Assembly (NCBI GenBank): GCA_002405835.1
Contig: DHMO01000053.1
Span: 58,393-122,392 of the forward strand
Length of the DNA: 64,000 nt
Direction of reading: 5' to 3'
Origin: Lentisphaeria bacterium UBA4640
GTDB taxonomy: Bacteria; Verrucomicrobiota; Lentisphaeria; Victivallales; UBA1829
Shown: in pieces, positions 16,286 to 23,907 of the stretch
Numbering within the stretch: the first letter of the stretch is position 1
Layout: each line of letters opens with the position of its first letter
Position numbers and translations under genes: made by a program
Notes under the pieces: model-generated
What the model saw: the letters and a program-made list of their open reading frames with translations, nothing else
The model's database searches: none
Told to the model about the DNA's origin: nothing

Positions 16286-16771
16286 ATGAGACGCAAAGAC
16301 AGAGAAATCAAAGATTTCAGCAAAATAGTCCAGATTATCCGTGAGCTTCCTATCGGACATCTTGCGATGATCGACGGAGATCAGCCCTACGGAGTCACCA
16401 TGAACTACGATGCGGAAGAGAAGGACGGAATCATCACACTTTACTTCCACGGGGCAAAAGAGGGTCGCCGCCCGGAAATCTGGAAACGGAATCCCTCGGT
16501 CTACTTTTTTGCCGAACGCGACAACGGCGAAAAAGATGTCGTCATGCCGGATGGACGCCGCAACCAGACGACTTACTACGTTTCCGTTGCCGGTTCGGGC
16601 ATCATGGAGGAAATCACGGACCTTGCGGAAAAACGGAAACGGCTTGCCGCAATGGTTGCGAAATTCTTCCCGACTCCGATGGACGCCCTTCCGGATGCGA
16701 TGATTCAGGCTGTCGGCGTCTGGAAGCTCGTTTTGCGGAACCCGACGGGAAAGTCGAATCCGCCCTGTTGA
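16286..16771 (+). CDS. Nim-like/pyridoxamine 5'-phosphate oxidase-fold flavoprotein
   Basis: A 161-residue protein of the PNPOx-like split-barrel family near NimA proteins, some of which give nitroimidazole resistance. Visible features are the start (FSKIVQIIRELPIGHLAMID), the GVTMNY strand, ITLYFHGAKEGRRPEIW and the C-terminal AVGVWKLVL. Such proteins bind FMN or haem. AAGGAG lies before the start. Resistance cannot be inferred from family membership alone. Confidence 0.85.
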   Translation: MRRKDREIKDFSKIVQIIRELPIGHLAMIDGDQPYGVTMNYDAEEKDGIITLYFHGAKEGRRPEIWKRNPSVYFFAERDNGEKDVVMPDGRRNQTTYYVSVAGSGIMEEITDLAEKRKRLAAMVAKFFPTPMDALPDAMIQAVGVWKLVLRNPTGKSNPPC

Positions 16772-16835
16772 TATTTTGCAAAACGCAAGTATATTAACGG
16801 AATGACAATATCATCAAACCAGAAGGAGTCTTGCC

Positions 16836-17144
16836 ATGATCTACGTACTCGCCACCTCGGAACTCAACGAAGGCTGCAAGGAAAAATTTCTTGAAATCGT
16901 AAAAGCGAATGTCCCGAAAGTGCTTGCCGAAGAGGGCTGCATCATGTATACACCGACCGTGGATTTCCCCTCCGGTCTCTCCGCTCAGAAAGAGGTCCGC
17001 GCCAATTCCGTAACCTTCATTGAAGGCTGGGAAAGCATGGATCACCTGATGAAACACCTCCAGTCCGCACACATGGCGGAATTCCGCAAAAATGTGAACG
17101 GAATGCGCAAATCCTCCACGATGAATGTGGTAACACCCGCATAA
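16836..17144 (+). CDS. Antibiotic-biosynthesis-monooxygenase (ABM) family protein
   Basis: A 102-residue dimeric alpha-beta barrel protein of the YgiN/ABM type, with ECKEKFLEIVKANVPKVLAEEGCI-like helix and FIEGWESMDHLMKHLQSAHM. Relatives are quinol monooxygenases or haem-binding proteins; the true reaction here is unknown. AAGGAG precedes the ATG. It is 10 bases before coaD. Confidence 0.8.
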   Translation: MIYVLATSELNEGCKEKFLEIVKANVPKVLAEEGCIMYTPTVDFPSGLSAQKEVRANSVTFIEGWESMDHLMKHLQSAHMAEFRKNVNGMRKSSTMNVVTPA

Positions 17145-17154
17145 GGATTTTCCC

Positions 17155-17640
17155 GTGAGAACCGTTTTATATCCCGGAAGTTTCGATCCTGTCACGAACG
17201 GACACATCGACGTGACGCGCCGCGCCGCACGGATTTTCGACCGTGTGGTGATCGCTGTTGCCGTCAATGCGGAAAAAAGTCCGCTCTTCACAACGGAAGA
17301 GCGGATGGAGCTGATCCGCGCCGCGTGCAGCGATATTCCCAACATTGAAGTCGTTCATTTCGGCGGACTGCTTGCACATTCGCTGGAGCGCTTCAACGCA
17401 AGCGCCGTCATCCGCGGTCTCCGCGCCGTTTCCGACTTTGAATATGAATTCCAGATGGCTCTGATGAACCGCGGACTCAATGAAAAATGCGAGACCCTGT
17501 TCATGATGCCGAGTCCGGAATACTCCTTCGTCAGCTCGCGGCTGATCAAGGAGATTACAAAATGCGGAGGCGACGTTTCCTCATTCGTCCCCCCCGTTGT
17601 TGCCGAAGCAATGAGAAAGAAATTCGGACAGAACAAATGA
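17155..17640 (+). CDS. coaD: Phosphopantetheine adenylyltransferase CoaD
   Basis: Transfers AMP from ATP to 4'-phosphopantetheine in coenzyme A synthesis. The 161-residue protein has the nucleotidyltransferase start YPGSFDPVTNGH, the RGLRAVSDFEYEFQMALMNR segment and the SSRLIKE signature. The start is a GTG at 17155 preceded by AAGGA. Its stop overlaps the next start by four bases. Confidence 0.97.
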   Translation: MRTVLYPGSFDPVTNGHIDVTRRAARIFDRVVIAVAVNAEKSPLFTTEERMELIRAACSDIPNIEVVHFGGLLAHSLERFNASAVIRGLRAVSDFEYEFQMALMNRGLNEKCETLFMMPSPEYSFVSSRLIKEITKCGGDVSSFVPPVVAEAMRKKFGQNK

Positions 17641-18110
17641 TCCGCATCAATACAACCCATATCGGCGATCTTCCGCTGATCGTCCGGGGCGAAGAAAAAG
17701 AGGAATTCCTCGGTCTCGACCCGAAACAGCTGCCGCGGCAGAACGGTCCGGTTGCGTATGAACTCTCCGCAACCATGGCCGGAACCGACCTGCTGGTTAC
17801 GGGCAAAGTCCGCGCCAAACTCGACGCCGAGTGTGCCCGCTGCCTCAAACCGCTTAAAGTCAACCTTGAAGTCCCCGATGTCTGCCACCTTTATGAAGGC
17901 GTGGAAGGGCAGATCGTGGATATTTCCGATGAAATCCGCGAAGATCTCCTGCTCATGCTCCCGGTCGCTTTTCATTGCAAAGAAGACTGCAAAGGACTCT
18001 GTCCGCACTGCGGCGCCGACCTCAACACCAATCCGTGCAATTGTGCGGAAAAAGAGGAGCTTCCGCCGGAGGACTCCCCCTGGGGAGCGCTCGACAATCT
18101 CAAATTCTGA
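17637..18110 (+). CDS. DUF177/YceD-family protein, likely 23S rRNA accumulation factor
   Basis: A 157-residue protein of the DUF177 (YceD/Yhd) family with the two cysteine pairs typical of the group (CARCLKPL and CKGLCPHCG plus CNC). In many bacteria and plants members support 23S rRNA accumulation. The ATG at 17637 overlaps the coaD stop. In most genomes rpmF (ribosomal protein L32) follows directly; here a nitroreductase gene follows after 12 bases and no rpmF frame is present. Confidence 0.85.
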   Translation: MIRINTTHIGDLPLIVRGEEKEEFLGLDPKQLPRQNGPVAYELSATMAGTDLLVTGKVRAKLDAECARCLKPLKVNLEVPDVCHLYEGVEGQIVDISDEIREDLLLMLPVAFHCKEDCKGLCPHCGADLNTNPCNCAEKEELPPEDSPWGALDNLKF

Positions 18111-18122
18111 AAGGAACTTGTC

Positions 18123-18707
18123 ATGGAATTTACCGAACTTCTCGCCAGACGCCGGAGCATCCGCCGGTTCAGGCAGGATGAGATTCCGCTGGAATCACTC
18201 AAACAGCTTGTTGAAGCCGCGGCGCTCGCGCCCTCCGCACGAAATGATCTGCCGCTCCGCTATGTTCTTGTCTGTGAGAAAAATCGGCTGAAAGCCGTGT
18301 TTGAAGAAACGGCATGGGGCGGGAACGTGCGCCCGCACCGCAACCCGGTGTTCGGGGAGACCGCGCCAACCGCGTTTCTTGCGGTCTGCGCACCGGGAGA
18401 ACCGGAAACTCCGCCGGCGCAGAACATCGTGGCGGATGCCGGAGCGGCGATTCAGACGATTCTGCTGCGGGCGGTTGAACTCGGGCTCGGCGCATGCTGG
18501 CTCGGCGCATTCAGCCGCAAAAATGTCAGTGCAATTCTCGAACTTAATCATCAAACCGTTGTCTATCTTATAGGTCTCGGCTATCCTGCGGAAACTCCTG
18601 AGCTTCAGCGGATTCATGCCGGAGACTCCACCAAATATTATTTGGATGGCAACGATGTTATCCACGTTCCGAAATACTGTGCGGAGGATATTCTGACCAT
18701 CCGGTAA
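18123..18707 (+). CDS. Nitroreductase-family FMN oxidoreductase
   Basis: A 194-residue flavoprotein with the family start LARRRSIRRFRQDEIP, the ALAPSARNDLPLRYVLV strand and the VELGLGACWLGAFSR helix. It probably reduces a quinone- or nitro-type compound with NAD(P)H; the natural substrate is unknown. AAGGA lies before the start, and it is within the coaD-led run of genes. Confidence 0.9.
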   Translation: MEFTELLARRRSIRRFRQDEIPLESLKQLVEAAALAPSARNDLPLRYVLVCEKNRLKAVFEETAWGGNVRPHRNPVFGETAPTAFLAVCAPGEPETPPAQNIVADAGAAIQTILLRAVELGLGACWLGAFSRKNVSAILELNHQTVVYLIGLGYPAETPELQRIHAGDSTKYYLDGNDVIHVPKYCAEDILTIR

Positions 18708-18744
18708 CCGCAACAGAGCGGAAACGCATTCAGGGAGGTTTTGA

Positions 18745-18972
18745 ATGAAGCGTTATAAAGTCAAAGTGGAACCCGAGGAGTGCAAGGGATGCGGACGCTG
18801 TATTCTGGCGTGTCCGCGTTCCGTTCTTGCCATGGGGAAACATCTGAACGAAATGGGCTACACATTCGTTCAGCCGGTCAAAGATGAGTGCATCGGCTGC
18901 GGAGCCTGCTTCTACCAGTGTCCCGAACCGGGCGCAATCACAGTCTTTGAAATTACAGAAAATGAGAATTGA
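18745..18972 (+). CDS. vorD: 2-oxoacid:ferredoxin oxidoreductase, ferredoxin (delta) subunit
   Basis: A 75-residue ferredoxin with two CxxCxxCxxxCP clusters (CKGCGRCILACP and CIGCGACFYQCP), so two 4Fe-4S centres. It passes electrons from the catalytic subunits, encoded directly downstream, to a soluble ferredoxin. Vor and Kor types cannot be told apart from this subunit. Confidence 0.9.
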   Translation: MKRYKVKVEPEECKGCGRCILACPRSVLAMGKHLNEMGYTFVQPVKDECIGCGACFYQCPEPGAITVFEITENEN

Positions 18973-18981
18973 GGTGACGAC

Positions 18982-20055
18982 ATGGCATATCTGAACCGTC
19001 TGCTGCTCAAAGGAAACGAAGCCGTCGTCTACGGAGCTCTGCTTGCCGGATGCGATGCTTTCTACGGCTATCCGATCACCCCTGCGAGCGAAGTCGCCCA
19101 TTCCTCCGCAAAACTTTTTCCGATGCTCCACCGCACATTCCTTCAAGCGGAATCGGAAATCAGCGCAATCAATATGGTAATCGGAGCAAGCGCCGCCGGC
19201 AAACGCGTCATGACAGGAAGCTCCGGACTCGGAATCAGCCTGAAACAGGAAGCGGTCAGCTATCTTGCCGCATTTGAACTGCCCGCGGTCATTGTCGACG
19301 TCATGCGCGGCGGTCCCGGTCTCGGCAACATCAGTCCCGAACAGAGCGACTACTTCCAGGTCGTCAAGGGCGGCGGACACGGCGCATACCGCTGTCTTGT
19401 CTTTACCCCCGACTCCGTTCAGGAAATGTGCGACTGCGGTTACAACGCTTTCGCCATGTGTGAAAAATACCGTACCCCCGCCTACATTCTCGCCGACGGC
19501 GTGATCGGTCAGATGATGGAATCGGTAACCCTTCCCGAACCGACTGACTATGTGTTCGATCCGGAATGGGCGGTCAACAAGTACAACGACAAGGGCGAGG
19601 CGAATTACCTCACCACGATCTATCTGGAAAACGATGAACTGGAACGCCGGAACAATCTTCTTCAGGAGAAGTTCCGCCGGATTCAGGAGAATGAACAGAG
19701 CGCAGAAGAGTACATGACCGATGACGCCGAACTTGTCTTCGTCGCCTACGGAATCTCCGCCCGAATCGCCCGCACCGCCGTTCACGAACTGCGGAATGAA
19801 GGATACAAAGTCGGACTTCTCCGTCCGAAGATGGTCTTCCCCTTCCCCGAACGCGCGCTGAACAAACTTGTGAATGCGGAAACCGTGAAAAACTTCCTCT
19901 GCGTCGAACTGAGCCCCGGCCAGATGATTGAAGACGTCAAGCTCTCAATCGAATGCCGCCGCCCCGTCCACCTCGCCTACCGCATGGGCGGCAACATTCC
20001 GTCGGTTCGTGAAATCTGTGAAAAAGCCGTCGCGATTCTGAAAGGAGCGTGCTGA
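18982..20055 (+). CDS. vorB: 2-oxoacid:ferredoxin oxidoreductase, alpha subunit (VorB/KorA type)
   Basis: The 357-residue alpha subunit holds the pyrimidine-binding side of the thiamine diphosphate site. Visible are LLKGNEAVVYGALLAGCDAF with YGYPITPASEV, the VMTGSSGLGISLKQEAVSYL loop and DVMRGGPGLGNISPEQSDYF. The complex oxidatively decarboxylates branched-chain 2-oxoacids or 2-oxoglutarate to the acyl-CoA while reducing ferredoxin. The order delta, alpha, beta is that of Vor/Kor operons. Annotation pipelines usually call this form VorB; substrate is not proven. Confidence 0.9.
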   Translation: MAYLNRLLLKGNEAVVYGALLAGCDAFYGYPITPASEVAHSSAKLFPMLHRTFLQAESEISAINMVIGASAAGKRVMTGSSGLGISLKQEAVSYLAAFELPAVIVDVMRGGPGLGNISPEQSDYFQVVKGGGHGAYRCLVFTPDSVQEMCDCGYNAFAMCEKYRTPAYILADGVIGQMMESVTLPEPTDYVFDPEWAVNKYNDKGEANYLTTIYLENDELERRNNLLQEKFRRIQENEQSAEEYMTDDAELVFVAYGISARIARTAVHELRNEGYKVGLLRPKMVFPFPERALNKLVNAETVKNFLCVELSPGQMIEDVKLSIECRRPVHLAYRMGGNIPSVREICEKAVAILKGAC

Positions 20056-20056
20056 A

Positions 20057-21532
20057 ATGAGTGAAGAGATTGTAAAATTCGGAAAATCCAAAGTCTTTTT
20101 CGACACCTTCACACGCCGTCCCGGTCCGATCAAGAAGAACATGCACTACTGCCCCGGCTGCGGACACGGCATTCTTCACAAGCTCATTGCGGAAGCCGTT
20201 GAGTATCATGACATCCAGAAGAAAACCGTTATTATCGCCCCCGTCGGCTGCGCGGTCTTCTCCTACTATTACTACAACTGCGGCGGAATTTCCGTTCCGC
20301 ACGGACGCGTCCCCGCGGTCGGAACCGGACTTGTCCGTGCTCTGCCGGACAACTTCGTCATCTCCTACCAGGGCGACGGCGACCTCGCGGCAATCGGTCT
20401 GAACGAGTTTCTCCAGGCGGCGAACCGCGGAGAAAACATGGCTGTTTTCTTCGTGAACAATTCGACCTACGGAATGACCGGCGGACAGATGGCTCCCACC
20501 ACGCTTCCCGGTCAGAAAACCGCCACAAGTCCCTGCGGCCGCCAAATCGAAACCGACGGTTATCCGCTGAAAGTCTGCGAAATGGTCAATGCACTTGCAG
20601 CTCCGGTCTACATCGAACGCGTCGCTTTGACTTCCACCGCGAAAATCATGCAGGCGCGGAAAGCGATCCGCAAAGCGGTCGGACTCCTGAAGGAGCGCAA
20701 GGGATTCTCGCTCGTCGAAATTCTCTCTCCCTGTCCGGTCAATTTGAAGATGGACGCCAAGACCATCAACCGTTTCATCGACGAACAGATGAGCCGTTAT
20801 TTCCCGCTCGGCTGTTTCCGCGACAACACGGAAACGGCGCAGCCGCACCGTTTTGAGCGTCCGGTTCATGATCCCGATCTGGTCCGCCAGGTTCTTTTCC
20901 CGCCGAAACTCAATATCGGCGTTGCGTCGGATTTCAAGAACCAGTCGAAAATTTTTGAACATGAGCGCCGCATCAAAATTGCAGGATTCGGCGGACAGGG
21001 CATCCTGAGTCTCGGCATCATGCTTGCGACGATGGGCAAACTGCGCAACTTCAATGTCACCTGGCTTCCCTCCTACGGACCGGAACAGCGCGGAGGCTCC
21101 GCGAACTGTTCGGTGATTCTGAGCCGCAATCTTATCGGTTCGCCGGTGATTGATGACAGCTGCAATCTTCTGATTGCCATGACACAGGTCGCACTTGACA
21201 AGTTCCTGCACGAGTTGAAACCGAACGGCGTGCTGATTTATGACAGCTCGACGATGAAGGTTCCGGAGCACATCGCGGAATCGCATCCCGTTTTCGGCAT
21301 CAAAGCGTTGGATATTGCACTTGAACTCGGCAGTCTGAAGTGTGCGAACTCGGTGATTCTCGGAGCCCTCTCCGCGATCCTCATCGACCGCTATCTCGAA
21401 GGCGCCGACAAGCTCGACTTCGACCGCGCTTTTGAAGAGGCGATCATCGACTGCTTCAACAACAAGCCGGATGTCATCAAACTGAATCTCTGCGCATTCT
21501 ATGAAGGCAAGAAAGCCGTCAAATTCAACTGA
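20057..21532 (+). CDS. 2-oxoacid:ferredoxin oxidoreductase, fused beta and gamma subunits
   Basis: A 491-residue fusion. Residues 1 to about 280 are the beta (thiamine diphosphate) subunit with HYCPGCGHGILHK and the cofactor motif GDGDLAAIG ending in NNSTYGMTGGQ. A linker of about 20 residues leads to the gamma subunit (about 300-491), starting IKIAGFGGQGILSLG and containing YGPEQRGGSANCSV. In many species these are two genes. The single chain would fix equal amounts of beta and gamma. It is one base from the alpha gene and ends before a terminator. Confidence 0.92.
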   Translation: MSEEIVKFGKSKVFFDTFTRRPGPIKKNMHYCPGCGHGILHKLIAEAVEYHDIQKKTVIIAPVGCAVFSYYYYNCGGISVPHGRVPAVGTGLVRALPDNFVISYQGDGDLAAIGLNEFLQAANRGENMAVFFVNNSTYGMTGGQMAPTTLPGQKTATSPCGRQIETDGYPLKVCEMVNALAAPVYIERVALTSTAKIMQARKAIRKAVGLLKERKGFSLVEILSPCPVNLKMDAKTINRFIDEQMSRYFPLGCFRDNTETAQPHRFERPVHDPDLVRQVLFPPKLNIGVASDFKNQSKIFEHERRIKIAGFGGQGILSLGIMLATMGKLRNFNVTWLPSYGPEQRGGSANCSVILSRNLIGSPVIDDSCNLLIAMTQVALDKFLHELKPNGVLIYDSSTMKVPEHIAESHPVFGIKALDIALELGSLKCANSVILGALSAILIDRYLEGADKLDFDRAFEEAIIDCFNNKPDVIKLNLCAFYEGKKAVKFN

Positions 21533-21545
21533 GATTCAAACAATT

Positions 21546-21590
21546 CGGGCGTCTTCTGTTCCGCACAGTAAGACGCCCGGTTCATTTTTA
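21546..21590 (+). terminator. Rho-independent terminator after the oxidoreductase operon
   Basis: The 10-base-pair stem 21546-21555 with 21570-21579 has a 14-base loop and is followed by TTCATTTTTA. It sits 14 bases after the last gene. Confidence 0.75.
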
Positions 21591-21638
21591 ATATCAGCAA
21601 AGGTTTTGCAAAAAACAGATTAACTTTCTTTGCAATAA

Positions 21639-22646
21639 TTACTCTTTTGCACGTACTATGCAAACGCTATCTATGGCTCTTTTTACCAGAGACTCTTGTT
21701 TTAGCGTGCTTTTATAGGTGTACGGAGGTAAACTTTTGGCATTCGCTGCAAAATTAATATTTTGAGGGAGTGTACCAGTTGCATTCATGAAGTCTTGTTC
21801 TGATATTTTTGAGGTAATAACTCCTATGACTTCCCCTTTTTCATTTATCAACGGAGCTCCAGAACATCCAGGCTGAACAGGAACAGTTATTTGAATTTGT
21901 CCATCAGCTATAGTAGATATGACTCCATCAGCAAATTTTGGCTCTTTCCCAAGCAATCCAGCAACAGGAAAACCGACAGAAAATACTTTTTCCCCAATAG
22001 TAGGCGCCCCTTCATAAACAGGAATTACTTTTTCAGGGAATGGGCGTTCACAATGCAATATAGCAATATCGTTAATACTATCTTTTCTTTGCAGTGTTAC
22101 AGGAATCCATGCATCTTTTACAAAGATAACGATTTCTGTTGTATTTTCGACCACATGGTATGCGGTAACCAATGTATCTGGCTTAATAAAGAAAGCTGTT
22201 CCTTGAGCGACTTTTGTTTTTCGTGGCGATGGAGTTTTTATATTTACTCCTTCATATGAGGTTGCACGCCTTTTTACGAATGCTGGAATTTCTGCAATCT
22301 CTTTAAACTCTGATAATCCTGTCAGCATAGAACGCGTATAGATAACGGTCTTATTCCTCTTCAAATAGTACATTTTACCGCTATATGTGCCCTTAACCAA
22401 CATGAAATCCGGACGCCCGTGCTCCGCGAAATAAGCAGCCATTTTAGAGTCTGCGGCAGCTTCTATATCCATTCGCCGATCGCCATCCTGTTCTTGAGAT
22501 GATATAAGACGGTTCTCATAATAAGGAGTTGTTGATCCTAACTCATATCCTGCAGCTAACTGTCTGCATCCACAAAAAGAAACTATAAGTAACGCCAAAG
22601 AGGAAGTGCTTATTTTTCTGAAGTTTGTCACTAAACGGCTATTCAT
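21639..22646 (-). CDS. Trypsin-like serine protease, probably a lipoprotein
   Basis: A 335-residue extracytoplasmic protease. The N-terminus has a hydrophobic signal ending in SFCGC, which could be a lipobox with Cys27 (imperfect). The catalytic triad is visible: His164 in TAYHVVE, Asp193 in NDIAIL and Ser262 in PGCSGAPL. This S1C-like domain lacks a PDZ domain. The gene is AT-rich against its GC-rich neighbours and uses many A/T-ending codons, a sign of recent acquisition. It begins about 40 bases from the 3' end of the tRNA-Arg gene. Its own promoter is not obvious. Confidence 0.85.
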   Translation of the reverse strand: MNSRLVTNFRKISTSSLALLIVSFCGCRQLAAGYELGSTTPYYENRLISSQEQDGDRRMDIEAAADSKMAAYFAEHGRPDFMLVKGTYSGKMYYLKRNKTVIYTRSMLTGLSEFKEIAEIPAFVKRRATSYEGVNIKTPSPRKTKVAQGTAFFIKPDTLVTAYHVVENTTEIVIFVKDAWIPVTLQRKDSINDIAILHCERPFPEKVIPVYEGAPTIGEKVFSVGFPVAGLLGKEPKFADGVISTIADGQIQITVPVQPGCSGAPLINEKGEVIGVITSKISEQDFMNATGTLPQNINFAANAKSLPPYTYKSTLKQESLVKRAIDSVCIVRAKE

Positions 22647-22686
22647 ACACAGAACCCTTTCAAGAATAATATTGAGGCTGAAAAAT

Positions 22687-22763
22687 TGGTGCTCTCGGCG
22701 CGAATCGAACGCGCGACCTGTTCTTTAGGAGAGAACCGCTCTATCCAACTGAGCTACGAGAGC
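22687..22763 (-). tRNA. tRNA-Arg (anticodon CCT)
   Basis: The minus strand folds into a 7-base-pair acceptor stem (GCTCTCG with CGAGAGC), a D arm (GCTC with GAGC), an anticodon arm (GTTCT with AGAAC) around loop CTCCTAA, and a T arm with GTTCGATTC. Discriminator A and an encoded CCA end are present. The anticodon CCT reads AGG. A run of T residues follows the 3' end and may terminate the transcript. Confidence 0.97.
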
Positions 22764-22800
22764 TTTTTTTCTGTTTTTTCTGTTTTTTTCGTTTACTTAT

Positions 22801-22829
22801 TTGAAAACTCTGTTAATATGCACTATGAT
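22801..22829 (+). promoter_or_regulatory. Putative promoter of the ABC permease gene
   Basis: TTGAAA (22801-22806), a 17-base spacer and TATGAT (22824-22829). Transcription would begin near 22836, which rules out the upstream in-frame start codons at 22801 and 22825 for the permease. Confidence 0.55.
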
Positions 22830-22860
22830 ACGAAAAAATCAAATGGAAATCAGAAAAAAT

Positions 22861-23892
22861 ATGCACGGTTTATACACTTATCTGGCAAAAAGGCTGTCTT
22901 TGGCGGGAATGACACTGCTCATTATCCTCTTCGTCAGCTATCTTCTCCTGCGGATTGCCCCCGGTGATCCGACACGAAGCTCCATGTTCGGCGCACAGGG
23001 TGACGGCGGCGGCTTATCTTCCGAAAAGGCGGCGCTTGTCAAAGACGACAACATGCGCGAAAAACTTCATCTCGACAAACCCGCGGCTGTCGGATTCGCT
23101 CTCTGGATGAAGCAGATCGTCCTGCACGGCGACTTCGGCGCATCGGCGGCGGTCGACAAGGGACGACCCGTTTCCGAACTCATCCTCGAACGTCTCCCCG
23201 TCACGCTCCGGCTCAACATCGCGGCGATCCTGCTGACCTATCTGCTCGCCATTCCGATGGGTATTCTCGCCGGAGTGTTCCCGGATTCAAAATACGACAA
23301 AATCACAACATTCCTGCTGTTCTTTCTCTATTCGCTTCCGACTCTGTGGGTCGCGCTGGTGCTTCAGGCGGCACTCTGCAAAGGCGGATGGCTGCCCGTC
23401 TTCCCGCTGAAGGGACTCCTCCCCGATGTCTCTCCGGGGGAATCAACCTGGAAGATCATCGGGAACACAATCATGCATTACGTTCTCCCCGTGCTCTGTC
23501 TCACCTACGGCGGATTTGCCGGACTATCCCGCTTCACGCGCTCGGCCATGATGGACGTCATTCACCAAAACTACATCCGCACTGCGGTTGCAAAAGGAGT
23601 GCCGCAGATCGACGTCATTCTTTCGCATGCGTTCCGCAATACGCTTGTCGTGATGATTACATTGTTCGCCGGACTCCTTCCCTCGCTGGTTGCGGGAAGC
23701 ATTCTGGTGGAATATGTATTCAACATTCCGGGGATGGGGTCGCTTTCGATGATGGCGCTCAGCAGCCGCGACATTCCTCTGCTGATGGCGCTCTTTGCAT
23801 TCAGCGGTGCACTCACCCTCGGGGGAATGCTGATTGCCGATATACTCTATGTCTTTGCCGACCCGCGAATCTCATTCCGCGGAAGAATCTAA
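22861..23892 (+). CDS. Peptide/nickel-type ABC transporter permease (DppB/OppB family)
   Basis: About 343 residues with six membrane helices. The first helix is LAGMTLLIILFVSYLLLRIA followed by PGDPTR, as in DppB/OppB. The C-terminal half carries the coupling EAA-like loop (RTAVAKGVPQIDVILSHAFRN) and the motif VEYVFNIPGMGSL. Start choice is uncertain: ATG at 22861 or 22843 remain after considering the promoter, and neither has a strong ribosome site. No OppA, OppC, OppD or OppF gene is beside it; the next gene, 15 bases on, is addB. The other subunits must be elsewhere or the gene is a remnant. Confidence 0.88.
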   Translation: MHGLYTYLAKRLSLAGMTLLIILFVSYLLLRIAPGDPTRSSMFGAQGDGGGLSSEKAALVKDDNMREKLHLDKPAAVGFALWMKQIVLHGDFGASAAVDKGRPVSELILERLPVTLRLNIAAILLTYLLAIPMGILAGVFPDSKYDKITTFLLFFLYSLPTLWVALVLQAALCKGGWLPVFPLKGLLPDVSPGESTWKIIGNTIMHYVLPVLCLTYGGFAGLSRFTRSAMMDVIHQNYIRTAVAKGVPQIDVILSHAFRNTLVVMITLFAGLLPSLVAGSILVEYVFNIPGMGSLSMMALSSRDIPLLMALFAFSGALTLGGMLIADILYVFADPRISFRGRI

Positions 23893-23907
23893 ACTAAAAG
23901 GTGCTGC

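Noticed and set aside
18730..21286. Long minus-strand frames opposite the 2-oxoacid oxidoreductase genes
   Set aside because: Antisense to two catalytic subunits with clear cofactor motifs; no start signals.
22801..22860. TTG start at 22801 or ATG at 22825 for the ABC permease
   Set aside because: These codons are the -35 and -10 boxes of a good promoter and have no ribosome site.
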